A stretch of DNA of 64,000 nucleotides from Agromyces atrinae (GCF_013407835.1 NZ_JACCBI010000001.1:3038001-3102000); one strand, 5' to 3'; shown: positions 34,066 to 42,273, counted from the stretch's first letter. The notes: generated by a model not told the origin, from the sequence alone. Translations and numbers: made by a program.

Positions 34066-34392
34066 GTGGGACGACTTATCTATGGCGCGTCGCCTCGAGA
34101 GATCGAGATCGACGACCGACCGCTCGCGCACCTCAAGGTCGCGATCATCAGCAAACTTCGACGCTCCGAGAGCTTCACCCTGTCGTGGGATCACGGCAAG
34201 GCCCGCGGCGGCGGCCGCTCGACGATCTGGTTGCACCAGTCGATTCCTCTGCGGTTCGACTTCGACGGCAGCCGCCCGCCCGTCCTCAACCGGGCGTGGA
34301 TCGAGCTGCTCATGGTCGCGGCGAACAGCACCGAGGGCCTACAGCTCGTGCCGGAACCCGAGGGTTCGATCAACACGCAGCTCGTCGGCTGA
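34066..34392 (+). CDS. small conserved protein (probably DUF7882 family), copy 1
   Basis: A 108-residue protein with the pattern GRLIYGASPREIEIDDRPLA, HLKVAIISKLRRSESFTLSW, STIWLHQSIPLRFDFDG and LNRAWIELLMVAANSTEG. A second copy on the opposite strand shares the same skeleton. I believe this is a Microbacteriaceae-type family listed as DUF7882, but that name is from memory. GTG 34066 is chosen because it aligns with the MGHLVYG start of the paralogue. No signal peptide or catalytic motif is seen. The two copies are tail to tail with 65 bases between. Confidence 0.72.
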   Translation: MGRLIYGASPREIEIDDRPLAHLKVAIISKLRRSESFTLSWDHGKARGGGRSTIWLHQSIPLRFDFDGSRPPVLNRAWIELLMVAANSTEGLQLVPEPEGSINTQLVG

Positions 34393-34457
34393 GCGGGCCC
34401 GGCGCGGTCCGGCGACGGTGAACGGATGACGCGGAGCGCGCCACCCGCACCGTGATG

Positions 34458-34769
34458 TCAGCTCGCGAGTGCGAGCACCGGTTCGGCGACGATGCGCATG
34501 CCGCTGTTGGTGTTGGCGGCCGCGACGAGGTCTTCGACCCACTGGCGGTTGAGCATGACAGGAGCGTCTTCGTCGCTCACGAAGCGCAGCGGGATCGACT
34601 GGGTGATCCAGATCGTCTCGCGACCACGGCCCGTGACGCTCGAGCCGAGGGTGAGGGTGAAGGTCTCGCCGCGACGCAGCTTCGAGAACACGGCTGCCTT
34701 CAGGTGCGCGATCGTGCGGTCGTCGATCGTGTAGCTGTGTGCATCGGGTCCGTAAACGAGGTGGCCCAT
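34458..34769 (-). CDS. small conserved protein (probably DUF7882 family), copy 2
   Basis: A 103-residue paralogue of the convergent gene, with GHLVYGPDAHSYTIDDRTIA, HLKAAVFSKLRRGETFTLTL, ETIWITQSIPLRFVSDEDAP and MLNRQWVEDLVAAANTNSG. ATG 34769 gives the same first residues as copy 1; a TTG four codons upstream is also possible. It is divergent from the MarR gene, with a palindromic operator between them, so the MarR protein probably controls it. Function unknown. The IDDR..AHLK..SKLRR core suggests a small nucleic-acid- or protein-binding module, which is speculation. Confidence 0.75.
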   Translation of the reverse strand: MGHLVYGPDAHSYTIDDRTIAHLKAAVFSKLRRGETFTLTLGSSVTGRGRETIWITQSIPLRFVSDEDAPVMLNRQWVEDLVAAANTNSGMRIVAEPVLALAS

Positions 34770-34816
34770 GGTGTTGTCCAATCGGTGCTGAGGTGATTGC
34801 TCGATGACTTCGTGAA

Positions 34817-34838
34817 TAACTAGATCATCTACTAGTTA
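34817..34838. promoter_or_regulatory. candidate MarR operator
   Basis: TAACTAG and CTAGTTA form perfect 7-bp arms around ATCATCTA, with a further TAGATAGTCTAG just downstream. The AT-rich palindrome stands out in the GC-rich gap between the MarR gene and the divergent small gene. It is well placed for repression of both. Confidence 0.65.
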
Positions 34839-34857
34839 GATAGTCTAGGCTTATCAC

Positions 34858-35424
34858 ATGACAACTTCTGAACACTCGTCGACGGGATACTGGTACCCCG
34901 ACCGTGTTCAGCGCGGAGTCGAGATCCTGAACGCCCTGCGCGACTATCGCGACGCGGAATCCGACATGCGTCGACGCACTCGGTCGTCGATGAAGATGGG
35001 CGAGACCGACCTCCTCGCCATCCGCTTCCTGCTCCAGGAGCAGAAGCGCGGCAACGACGTCACGCCTAAAGAGCTCGCGGCGCGACTCGACATCTCGAGC
35101 GCATCGACGACGGTCCTCATCGACCGACTCGTCGCTTCGGGCCATGTCGAGCGCCAGCCGAATCCCTCCGATCGCCGCTCGATCATCGTCGTGCCCACAG
35201 GTCACACCGACGGCGAGGTGCGAGCCACGCTCGGATCGATGCACCGCCGCATGATGAGCGTCGTCGAATCGCTCGGCGAGCAGGAGGCCGCGGTCATCCT
35301 CGGCTTCCTCCGCGAGATGCGGAAGGCCGTCGACGCGAGTGAGGCCGAGGTCATGGCCGAGCTCGCCGAGCAGGCGGATGACGCCGGCGATGCCGCGCGT
35401 CATACCGACGCGGTGCGCGCGTGA
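34858..35424 (+). CDS. MarR family transcriptional regulator
   Basis: A 188-residue regulator with the MarR winged helix-turn-helix. KMGETDLLAIRFLLQEQKRG leads into the recognition region VTPKELAARLDISSASTTVL and the wing GHVERQPNPSDRRSIIVVPT. Long terminal helices (RATLGSMHRRMMSVVESLGE and beyond) form the dimer interface. The C-terminal tail is acidic. The stop overlaps the start of a Ser/Thr kinase gene (GTGA), a very unusual partner. It likely autoregulates through the adjacent palindrome. Confidence 0.87.
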   Translation: MTTSEHSSTGYWYPDRVQRGVEILNALRDYRDAESDMRRRTRSSMKMGETDLLAIRFLLQEQKRGNDVTPKELAARLDISSASTTVLIDRLVASGHVERQPNPSDRRSIIVVPTGHTDGEVRATLGSMHRRMMSVVESLGEQEAAVILGFLREMRKAVDASEAEVMAELAEQADDAGDAARHTDAVRA

Positions 35425-36509
35425 GCGCCGGGGCGCCCACCACCTCACCTGTTCCGTTCGTGTCGCTGGCCCATGGCCGGTACGTCCTCGGAGAGCAGAT
35501 CGGAGAGGGTGGCATGGCGCGGGTCTTCTCGGCCCGCGACACCAAGCTCGATCGACCCGTCGCCGTCAAGATCTACCGTGCGCCGACCACTGACGAGATC
35601 GAGGCGGTCCGGCAGGAACGCGAGATCGCGGTGCTCGCCTCGATGAGTCATCCGCATGTCATCGCCGTCCTCGACGCCGGCTGGGTCGAGCGTGGTTCTA
35701 CTCGCTACCGGTTCGTCGTCATGGAACTCGCCCGCGGCACGAACCTCGCCGACCGGATCGAGGTGCGGCGCGGCAAGACGCCGCGCGTGCGCGAGTCGCT
35801 TGTCGTCGCCGCGCACATCGCCTCCGCCCTCGCTTTCGTGCACGAGCGTGGAGTGGTGCACCGCGACATCAAGCCGGAGAACATCGTCGTGAGCGACTCG
35901 ACGGCGCCGAGTCGACCGCTCATCGCGAAGCTCATCGACTTCGGTGTCGCACAGTCGGCCGGCGAGAAGTCGGTCACGCAGACCTCGAGGATCATGGGAA
36001 CCGCCGCGTATATCGCCCCCGAACAGGTCTCGGGCACGGGCGCCGTTGCCGCGAGCGATGTCTACGCGCTCGGACTCGTGCTGCTCGAGACGCTCACCGG
36101 GGTGCGGGAGTTCCGCGGGACCCTCCTCGAATCCGCGCTCGCGCGTCTCTCGCGCGACCCCGAGGTGCCGACGACCCTGCCCGCCGACGTGCGCGAGATC
36201 ATCATCGCGATGACGGCCCGGGATGCCGCTGATCGACCGTCTGCTCGAGAGATCGCGCCGCGGTTGCGAGCGGCGGCCGCCGCCATCCGCGGGCGTCACG
36301 TCGCGCTCGGCGCGTCGGCTGAGGTGACGGCGGATGCTTCTGCCCGCGCGAGCGAGGGCGGCGTCGAACTCGCGCCATCGCGGGAGCTCGGTGCAGGCTC
36401 CGACCCCGACTCGACGAAGCCCGAGAAGGCCGATGCGATCGTGCGCACGTCGAGCTCGTGGAGTGAGCGTCTCCAGCCGTGGCGCCGTACCCTCCGCCAG
36501 GTCGTCTAA
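35421..36509 (+). CDS. cytoplasmic Hanks-type serine/threonine protein kinase
   Basis: A 362-residue PknB-like kinase. The catalytic domain spans about 20-285, with the glycine loop GEGGMARV (28-35), the ATP-anchoring Lys about 50 in PVAVKIY, HRDIKPEN (147-154), DFG (173-175) and an activation segment ending MGTAAYIAPEQ. All key residues are present. The C-terminal 75 residues are Ala/Ser/Glu-rich without a membrane helix or PASTA repeats, so the kinase is probably soluble. It overlaps the MarR gene by four bases, suggesting equal expression and possibly that the regulator is its substrate. Confidence 0.9.
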   Translation: MSAGAPTTSPVPFVSLAHGRYVLGEQIGEGGMARVFSARDTKLDRPVAVKIYRAPTTDEIEAVRQEREIAVLASMSHPHVIAVLDAGWVERGSTRYRFVVMELARGTNLADRIEVRRGKTPRVRESLVVAAHIASALAFVHERGVVHRDIKPENIVVSDSTAPSRPLIAKLIDFGVAQSAGEKSVTQTSRIMGTAAYIAPEQVSGTGAVAASDVYALGLVLLETLTGVREFRGTLLESALARLSRDPEVPTTLPADVREIIIAMTARDAADRPSAREIAPRLRAAAAAIRGRHVALGASAEVTADASARASEGGVELAPSRELGAGSDPDSTKPEKADAIVRTSSSWSERLQPWRRTLRQVV

Positions 36510-36557
36510 CTGGCCTGCGTTCGGGGAAGCTGCGGGCGTTCACCGCGCGCGGGGCGT

Positions 36558-36639
36558 TCACGGATGCTGCGGATGCACCCGACACGCCGCCGCGGGCATG
36601 AGACACGCCAGGGCGAGTGCCGATCGGCAGCATCCGTGA
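36558..36639. repeat. long intergenic hairpin I
   Basis: TCACGGATGCTGC pairs perfectly with GCAGCATCCGTGA across a 56-base loop, which itself contains a GACACGCC direct repeat and a TGCAC/GTGC pair. It lies between the convergent kinase and recQ genes and could act as a bidirectional terminator. Confidence 0.6.
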
Positions 36640-36650
36640 TCGCTGACTGT

Positions 36651-36707
36651 GGGGCCGGGGGCCGGGGGCCGCAAATTGGGGCCGGGGTCGGAAGTTGGGG
36701 CCGGGGG
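36651..36707 (+). other. G-rich tract with quadruplex potential
   Basis: Six or more runs of four to five G occur within 57 bases (GGGGCCGGGGGCCGGGGGCC, then GGGGCCGGGG and GGGGCCGGGGG), with short spacers. This meets the simple pattern for a G-quadruplex on the plus strand. It lies just downstream of the recQ stop. Confidence 0.6.
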
Positions 36708-36725
36708 TCCGGAAGCCGGAACCGC

Positions 36726-38816
36726 TCAGCCGCGCAGGCCGAGCGCGAAGGGCAGCACGGATGTCGCGCCGGCTGACCGCAGCTCGCGTCCGGCGATGGT
36801 CATCGTCCAGCGGCTGTCGATGAGGTCGTCGACGAGCAGCACAGGGCCGCTCGGCACGTCGAGGGATGACGCCGAGAGGCGACCCCACAGACCGGCGAGC
36901 CTGAACGCGCTATTGCCGCCCGGCCCTCCGGTCGGCCCGCCGTCGACGAGGTCGAGAGCACCGATGTAGGGAAGTCGCCCGATCTCGGCGAGCCCGCGTG
37001 CGAGCGAGTCGACGAGCAGCGGGTGCGACCGCGACGGCATCGCGACGACGGCTGCGGGGCGCTCGCTCCAGTTCCACTCGGCGAGCACGCGCACGCACGC
37101 GTCGAGCAACGAGCGCGGGATCGCGGCGTCAGGCGCACCGCCCTCGAGCACGCGGCGCACGGGGCCGCCCCAACCGAGATCGCTCAACCGGGCGAGTGCT
37201 CGGCCTTCGTCGACGCGCGCCTCGACGGGGATGCGGCCCTTCGCGGGAACGCCGAGCCGGTCGGCGCCGGTCGGCCACTGGGCGCGCGGCTCGATCGGCA
37301 CACCGACGCGGTCGAGGGCCTTCGTCGCGGTCGCCCCGGCAGAGCTGTCGAGATCGGTCGGGAACCACACGCCGGCGCACGAGTCGCACCGTCCGCAGGG
37401 CGCAGCCGACGGATCGTCGAGGGTCTGCTGCAGGAACTCCATGCGGCACCCGGTCGTCGTCTCGTAGTCGATCATGTGCTGCTGCTCGGCGACGCGTTCG
37501 GCGGCGATGCGTTCGTAGCGCTCGGCGTCGTAGACCCACGGTTCGCCCGTCGACACCCAGCCACCCTGCACGCGTCGCACCGCGCCGTCGACGTCGAGCA
37601 CCTTGAGCAGGAGTTCGAGGGGAGTGCGGCGGATGTCGACGAGGGCCTCGAGTGCCGGCGTCGACGTCGGCCGCTCGCGTTCGAGCGCATCGATGACGCG
37701 TGCCGCACGCTCGGCGTCGGGCATCGACGCCGTCGCGAAGTACCGCCAGATGTCGCGATCTTCGCTGCCGGGCAGCAGGAGCACGTCGGCGTTGTCGGTC
37801 GCTCGACCCGCGCGGCCGACCTGCTGGTAGTAGGCGACGGGGGATGACGGTGCGCCGAGGTGCAGCACGAAGCCGAGGTCGGGCTTGTCGAAGCCCATGC
37901 CGAGGGCGCTCGTCGCCACGAGGGCCTTCACGCCGTTGGCCTTGAGAAGCGCCTCGGATTCGAGACGTTCGTCGGGGTCGGTCTGCCCCGTGTAGGCGCG
38001 CACCTCGTGGCCCGCCTCGCGGAGGAGTCGCGCCGTGTCGGCGGCCGCCGAGACGGTGAGCGTGTAGATGATGCCCGAGCCCGGGAGCTCGTCGAGGTGC
38101 GAGAGCAACCACGCGAGCCGGTCTTTCGACTCGGGCAGTCGCAGCACGCCGAGGCGGAGCGACGCGCGAGCGAGCGGCCCGCGGATCGTGACGACCTCGG
38201 CGCCCGACCCGGTGAGTTGCTCCTCGACGTCGGCCACGACGCGGCTGTTGGCCGTCGCCGTCGTCGCGAGGATCGGCACACCCTCGGGCATGCGCTCGAT
38301 GAGCTCGCGCAGTCGTCGGTAGTCGGGTCGGAAGTCGTGGCCCCAGTCGCTGATGCAGTGCGCCTCGTCGACGACGAGGAGGCCGATGCGGGCCACGAGC
38401 GACGGCAGCTGGTTCTCGCGGAACGACGGGTTGTTGAGTCGCTCGGGCGACACGAGCAGCACGTCGACCTCGTCGCGGTCGAGGGCGCCGAGAACGTCGC
38501 CCCACTCGTGGGCGTTCGTCGAGTTGATGGCGACGGCGCGCACCCCCGCACGTTCGGCGGCGGCGATCTGGTCGCGCATGAGCGCGAGCAGCGGCGAGAC
38601 GAGCACGGTCGGGCCCGCGCCGCGAGCGCGCAGCAGCAGCGTCGCGACGAAGTAGACGGCCGACTTGCCCCACCCGGTGCGCTGCACGACGAGGGCCCGG
38701 CGGTGGTCGTCGACGAGCGTCTCGATCGCCTCGAACTGCCCGTCGTGGAAGTCGGCGTCGTCGCGGCCGACGAGTCGGCGCAGGATCGTGAGGGCGTCGG
38801 CTCGTGTGGAGGTCAT
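36726..38816 (-). CDS. RecQ-type ATP-dependent DNA helicase fused to a phosphoribosyltransferase-like domain
   Basis: A 696-residue protein. The helicase core has the Walker A-like RTGWGKSA (46-53), DEAH (150-153) followed by CISDWGHDFRPDYRRL, and a helicase C domain with ATSALGMGFDKPDLGFVLHL and YYQQVGRAGR. A zinc-binding cluster follows with PCGRCDSCAG. Instead of an HRDC domain, the C-terminal 150 residues end in VLLVDDLIDSRWTMTIAG (from 659), the PRPP-loop motif of type I phosphoribosyltransferases. PSRSHPLLVDSLARGLAEIG lies before it. The fusion suggests a DNA-repair role tied to nucleotide metabolism, but the PRT domain's activity is unproven. Confidence 0.88.
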   Translation of the reverse strand: MTSTRADALTILRRLVGRDDADFHDGQFEAIETLVDDHRRALVVQRTGWGKSAVYFVATLLLRARGAGPTVLVSPLLALMRDQIAAAERAGVRAVAINSTNAHEWGDVLGALDRDEVDVLLVSPERLNNPSFRENQLPSLVARIGLLVVDEAHCISDWGHDFRPDYRRLRELIERMPEGVPILATTATANSRVVADVEEQLTGSGAEVVTIRGPLARASLRLGVLRLPESKDRLAWLLSHLDELPGSGIIYTLTVSAAADTARLLREAGHEVRAYTGQTDPDERLESEALLKANGVKALVATSALGMGFDKPDLGFVLHLGAPSSPVAYYQQVGRAGRATDNADVLLLPGSEDRDIWRYFATASMPDAERAARVIDALERERPTSTPALEALVDIRRTPLELLLKVLDVDGAVRRVQGGWVSTGEPWVYDAERYERIAAERVAEQQHMIDYETTTGCRMEFLQQTLDDPSAAPCGRCDSCAGVWFPTDLDSSAGATATKALDRVGVPIEPRAQWPTGADRLGVPAKGRIPVEARVDEGRALARLSDLGWGGPVRRVLEGGAPDAAIPRSLLDACVRVLAEWNWSERPAAVVAMPSRSHPLLVDSLARGLAEIGRLPYIGALDLVDGGPTGGPGGNSAFRLAGLWGRLSASSLDVPSGPVLLVDDLIDSRWTMTIAGRELRSAGATSVLPFALGLRG

Positions 38817-38859
38817 TCGACCAGTCTGGTGCGTGCCGCCGACATCCGCTCGGGGTCGC

Positions 38860-39459
38860 CTAGGCGCGGGGTCGCGTACGGAGCCCGTCGAGCGTCAGTC
38901 GGACGACGTCGTCGGCGAGCCGATCGGCGTCTTCGGGGCCGCCCGGGCGGTACCACTCGACGAGGGAGTTGATCATGCCGAACACGAGTCGCTCGGCGAC
39001 CCGCGCCTCGACGTCGGCGCGCAGGGTGCCGGAGGTCTGGGCCTCGGCGACGAGCTCGGTGACGGCGCGATCGAACTCGCGACGCCGGGCGAGCGCGGAC
39101 CGTTCGACCTCGGTGTTGCCGCGCACGCGCAGCAGCAGCGTGACCGAGGGCAGGCGCTCGACGAGCACGTGCACGGCCCCGCGCACGACGAACTCGAGCC
39201 GATCGGCCGCAGGAGCGTCGGGCGCCGTGGCGAGCACGCCCTCGAGGCCGCTGAGGGCGTCGTGGAGCGCGCTCTCGAGGATCTCGGACTTCGACCCGAA
39301 GTGGTGGTAGACCGCCGACTTCGCGAGTCCGAGGCGCTCGGCGATGACCCCCATGGATGTCGCGTCGTAGCCGAACTCGTTGAACGCGGCCACGGCGACA
39401 GCGAGTACGCCGCCCCGGTCGTAGCCCGGTCGGCCGCGTCGTACGTCGCTCTCTGACAT
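38860..39459 (-). CDS. paaR: TetR/AcrR family regulator, probable phenylacetate repressor
   Basis: A 199-residue TetR-family repressor. The N-terminal helix-turn-helix is GVLAVAVAAFNEFGYDATSM, IAERLGLAKSAVYHHFGSKS. The rest is the helical ligand-binding and dimer domain, with GMINSLVEWYRPGGPEDADR near the end. It is divergent from paaABCDE, and the palindrome at 39652-39673 lies before paaA. TetR proteins in this position in Actinobacteria typically sense phenylacetyl-CoA; the name paaR is assigned from that context. A similar site before paaJ suggests it controls both operons. Confidence 0.78.
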   Translation of the reverse strand: MSESDVRRGRPGYDRGGVLAVAVAAFNEFGYDATSMGVIAERLGLAKSAVYHHFGSKSEILESALHDALSGLEGVLATAPDAPAADRLEFVVRGAVHVLVERLPSVTLLLRVRGNTEVERSALARRREFDRAVTELVAEAQTSGTLRADVEARVAERLVFGMINSLVEWYRPGGPEDADRLADDVVRLTLDGLRTRPRA

Positions 39460-39509
39460 CCCTCACATCCTTGCACCCGCGCCGCCCCGCCCCCGCGCCG
39501 TGCCGGGTT

Positions 39510-39578
39510 TGTAGGGGATCGGGCTCTTCGTAGGCGCCGTGCGGCCCGCCCCGCCTACACAGGCGCACATCCCCTACA
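39510..39578. repeat. family D nested hairpin D3
   Basis: Outer TGTAGGGGAT pairs with ATCCCCTACA over 10 bp, and inner GTAGGCG with CGCCTAC. Same design as D1, D2 and D4. It lies between the divergent regulator and paaA, upstream of the operator. Confidence 0.8.
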
Positions 39579-39651
39579 TACCGAACACGTGGGGTCGGCA
39601 CGCCAGCCCGCGCCCCTGCCGGGTTGAGCCCACCCCGCGATCGTCATAGAA

Positions 39652-39673
39652 TAACTGAACGAGCGGTCAGTAA
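39652..39673. promoter_or_regulatory. TetR-type operator upstream of paaA
   Basis: ACTGAACGAGCGGTCAGT with outer TA/AA forms a palindrome closely matching the site at 25228-25249 (shared ACTGAACG...TCA pattern). TAGAAT just before it is a likely -10 box, and the site ends only 15 bases before the paaA start, so a bound repressor would block transcription. Confidence 0.7.
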
Positions 39674-39687
39674 AGAGGAGGCGCAGC

Positions 39688-40641
39688 GTGGCGCACAACG
39701 AGACCACCCCCGACGAGGCCCAGTTCGACGACCTCATCGCCCGCGACGAGCGCATCGAGCCGCGCGACTGGATGCCCGACGCCTACCGCCGCACCCTCGT
39801 GCGCCAGATCTCGCAGCACGCACACTCCGAGATCATCGGCATGCAGCCCGAGGCGAACTGGATCACGCGTGCTCCGAGCCTCAAGCGCAAGGCGATCCTC
39901 ATGGCCAAGGTGCAGGACGAAGCCGGCCACGGCCTCTACCTCTACAGCGCCGCGCAGACCCTCGGCGCGACGCGCGACGACATGACCGAGGCGCTCATCG
40001 CCGGGCGTGCCCGCTACTCGTCGATCTTCAACTACCCGACTCCGACGTGGGCCGACATGGGGGCCATCGGCTGGCTCGTCGACGGCGCCGCGATCTGCAA
40101 CCAGGTGCCGCTCTGCCGCGCCTCGTACGGTCCATACGCCCGCGCGATGGTGCGCATCTGCAAGGAGGAGTCGTTCCACCAGCGCCAGGGCTTCGAGATC
40201 CTGCTCGAGCTCATGCGCGGCACCCCTGCCCAGCAACGGATGGCGCAGGACGCCGTCGACCGCTGGTACTGGCCCGCGCTCCAGATGTTCGGGCCGCCCG
40301 ACGACGAGTCGCCGAACTCGGCGCAGTCGATGGCCTGGAACATCAAGCGCTTCTCGAACGACGAACTCCGACAGCGCTTCGTCGGCATGCTCGTGCCGCA
40401 GGCCGAGGCGCTCGGCGTCACTCTGCCCGACCCCGAGCTCCGATACGACGAGGCGAACGGATGCTACGCGATGAGCCCCATCGACTGGACCGAGTTCCAC
40501 GAGGTGCTCGCCGGCCGCGGCCCGATGAACGCCGAACGGCTGCGTCGACGCCGCGAGGCGCACGAGAACGGCGCGTGGGTGCGGGAGGCTGCCACGGCCT
40601 ACGCCGCGAAGCAGGCGACGGCGACGCGGGAGGCCGCGTGA
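39688..40641 (+). CDS. paaA: 1,2-phenylacetyl-CoA epoxidase, catalytic subunit A
   Basis: A 317-residue di-iron oxygenase subunit. With PaaBCDE it epoxidises phenylacetyl-CoA to ring-1,2-epoxyphenylacetyl-CoA. Iron-ligand motifs are QHAHSE (Glu about 48), QDEAGH (about 77-82) and [12 protein letters not shown], the ferritin-like ExxH pairs. [20 protein letters not shown] and [20 protein letters not shown] are strongly conserved in PaaA. GTG 39688 has AAGAGGAGG six bases upstream. It is the first gene of a six-gene operon controlled by the adjacent TetR-type operator. Confidence 0.95.
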   Translation: MAHNETTPDEAQFDDLIARDERIEPRDWMPDAYRRTLVRQISQHAHSEIIGMQPEANWITRAPSLKRKAILMAKVQDEAGHGLYLYSAAQTLGATRDDMTEALIAGRARYSSIFNYPTPTWADMGAIGWLVDGAAICNQVPLCRASYGPYARAMVRICKEESFHQRQGFEILLELMRGTPAQQRMAQDAVDRWYWPALQMFGPPDDESPNSAQSMAWNIKRFSNDELRQRFVGMLVPQAEALGVTLPDPELRYDEANGCYAMSPIDWTEFHEVLAGRGPMNAERLRRRREAHENGAWVREAATAYAAKQATATREAA

Positions 40642-40946
40642 TGTCGACGCCCGGAGAGTCCCCGAACGAGACCTGGCCCCTGTGGGAGGTCTTCGTGCGA
40701 GCCGGGCGTGGCCTCAGCCACGTGCACGTCGGCTCGCTGCATGCCCCCGATGCGCCGATGGCCGTCCGCAACGCCCGCGACCTCTACACGCGTCGCGGCG
40801 AAGGCGTCTCGATCTGGGTCGTGCCCGCCGCGGCGATCACGACGAGCGATCCCGACGCCAAGGGCGCCTACTTCGAGAGCCCCGTCGGCAAGAACTACCG
40901 GCACGCCGTCTACTACACGCAATCGGAGGGGGTGAAGCACCTGTGA
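40641..40946 (+). CDS. paaB: 1,2-phenylacetyl-CoA epoxidase subunit B
   Basis: A 101-residue structural subunit that bridges PaaA-PaaC units in the epoxidase. It has the expected WPLWEVFVRAGRGLSHVHVG, SLHAPDAPMAVRNARDLYTR and GEGVSIWVVPAAAIT, ending YFESPVGKNYRHAVYYT. Length is normal for PaaB. The ATG at 40641 overlaps the PaaA stop by one base (TGATG), and the stop overlaps the PaaC start by four bases (GTGA). The frame extends upstream through paaA, but only this part is coding. Confidence 0.93.
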   Translation: MSTPGESPNETWPLWEVFVRAGRGLSHVHVGSLHAPDAPMAVRNARDLYTRRGEGVSIWVVPAAAITTSDPDAKGAYFESPVGKNYRHAVYYTQSEGVKHL

Positions 40947-41761
40947 CCGAGTCGCACGGCAGCGTCAGCGTCGACGAACTGCGTCTCGCCGCCGAACTGA
41001 GCGGGGCGGCCGACGCCGTCGCGACCCCGGATGTCGCGGAGTACGCCCTCGGCCTCGGCGACGACGCGCTCATCCTCGCGCAGCAGCTCGGCTGGTGGAT
41101 CTCCCGCGCCCCCGAACTCGAAGAGGACGTCGCTCTCGGCAACATCGCTCTCGACCTGCTCGGTCACGCCCGCTCGCTGCTGCACTACGCGGGCACGGCG
41201 TCCGGCCGGTCGGAGGACGACCTCGCCTACTTCCGCGACGAATCCGAGTTTCGTTCCGTCTGGCTCGTCGAGCAGCCGAACGGTGACTTCGCGGTCACGA
41301 TCGTGCGTCAGCTGCTGGCATCCGTCTACTTCGCCCACCTCTACGACCGCCTCCGTCAGTCATCCGACCCCACCCTCGCGGCGATCGCGGAGAAGAGCCG
41401 ACGCGAGATCGAGTACCACGTCGACCACGCGACCCAGTGGGTGCTGAGGCTCGCGGGCGGCACCGAGGAGTCGCGGCGGCGTACGGTCACGGCCGTCACG
41501 GACCTCTGGCCGTACCTCGACGAACTGTTCGTCGATCACCCGCTCATCGACCGGCTCGACGGCATCGCCGTGCGGCCGTCGACGCTCTACGCCGCGACGA
41601 TGGCCGAGCTCACGGCGACGCTCGGCGAGGCCGGGCTCGAGGTTCCGAACGGACCGATCGCCGCGGGCGGCGGGCGCCAGGGCCGGCACTTCCCCACCCT
41701 CGGCCCGCTGCTCGCCGAGATGCAGGTGCTCGCCCGCGCGCACCCGGGGGCATCGTGGTGA
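40943..41761 (+). CDS. paaC: 1,2-phenylacetyl-CoA epoxidase subunit C
   Basis: A 272-residue ferritin-like subunit that pairs with PaaA but is not itself the catalytic iron site. Recognisable parts are YALGLGDDALILAQQLGWWI, APELEEDVALGNIALDLLGH, and KSRREIEYHVDHATQWVLRL, the last two being the family's Glu/His helices. It starts at a GTG overlapping paaB by four bases, and its stop overlaps the paaD GTG by four bases. This tight coupling fits the fixed stoichiometry of the complex. Confidence 0.93.
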   Translation: MTESHGSVSVDELRLAAELSGAADAVATPDVAEYALGLGDDALILAQQLGWWISRAPELEEDVALGNIALDLLGHARSLLHYAGTASGRSEDDLAYFRDESEFRSVWLVEQPNGDFAVTIVRQLLASVYFAHLYDRLRQSSDPTLAAIAEKSRREIEYHVDHATQWVLRLAGGTEESRRRTVTAVTDLWPYLDELFVDHPLIDRLDGIAVRPSTLYAATMAELTATLGEAGLEVPNGPIAAGGGRQGRHFPTLGPLLAEMQVLARAHPGASW

Positions 41762-42273
41762 CCGCGACGCTCGCCCGCCCCATGCCGACGGATGCCGCGA
41801 GCCGACGTGCCTGGGATGTCGCGGCGACGGTCGTCGATCCCGAGGTTCCCGTGCTGACGATCGAGGATCTCGGCGTGCTGCGCGGTGTCGCCGCCCTGCC
41901 GGATGGCGGAGTGCGCGTCATCCTCACGCCGACCTACAGCGGATGCCCGGCCGTCGATGCGATCCGCGCCGACGTGACGACCGCGCTCGCCGCAGCGGGG
42001 TATGCGCCCGTCGACGTGCGCGTGACGCTCTCGCCCGCGTGGACGACCGACTGGATGAGCGACGCGGGGCGGGAGAAGCTCGCGGAGTACGGCATCGCAC
42101 CGCCGAGCGGGCGTCGCGCGGCCGGCCCCGTCTCGGTGTCGCTCGGCGTCAAGTGCCCGCGCTGCGACTCGCTCGACACCCGCGAGGTCACGCGCTTCGG
42201 ATCGACGTCGTGCAAGGCCCTCTACGAGTGCCGCGCGTGCCTCGAGCCCTTCGACTACTTCAAGGTGCTGTGA
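41758..42273 (+). CDS. paaD: phenylacetate epoxidase maturation protein PaaD
   Basis: A 171-residue protein with a MIP18/SufT-like (DUF59) domain: VVDPEVPVLTIEDLGVLRGV, LTPTYSGCPAVDAIRADVTT, then SPAWTTDWMSDAGREKL. A C-terminal zinc-ribbon-like segment has CPRCDS and CKALYECRACLEPFDYF, four cysteines in two CxxC-type pairs. PaaD is thought to help assemble the iron-sulfur centre of the reductase PaaE. GTG start overlaps paaC; the stop overlaps the paaE start by one base. Confidence 0.92.
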   Translation: MTATLARPMPTDAASRRAWDVAATVVDPEVPVLTIEDLGVLRGVAALPDGGVRVILTPTYSGCPAVDAIRADVTTALAAAGYAPVDVRVTLSPAWTTDWMSDAGREKLAEYGIAPPSGRRAAGPVSVSLGVKCPRCDSLDTREVTRFGSTSCKALYECRACLEPFDYFKVL

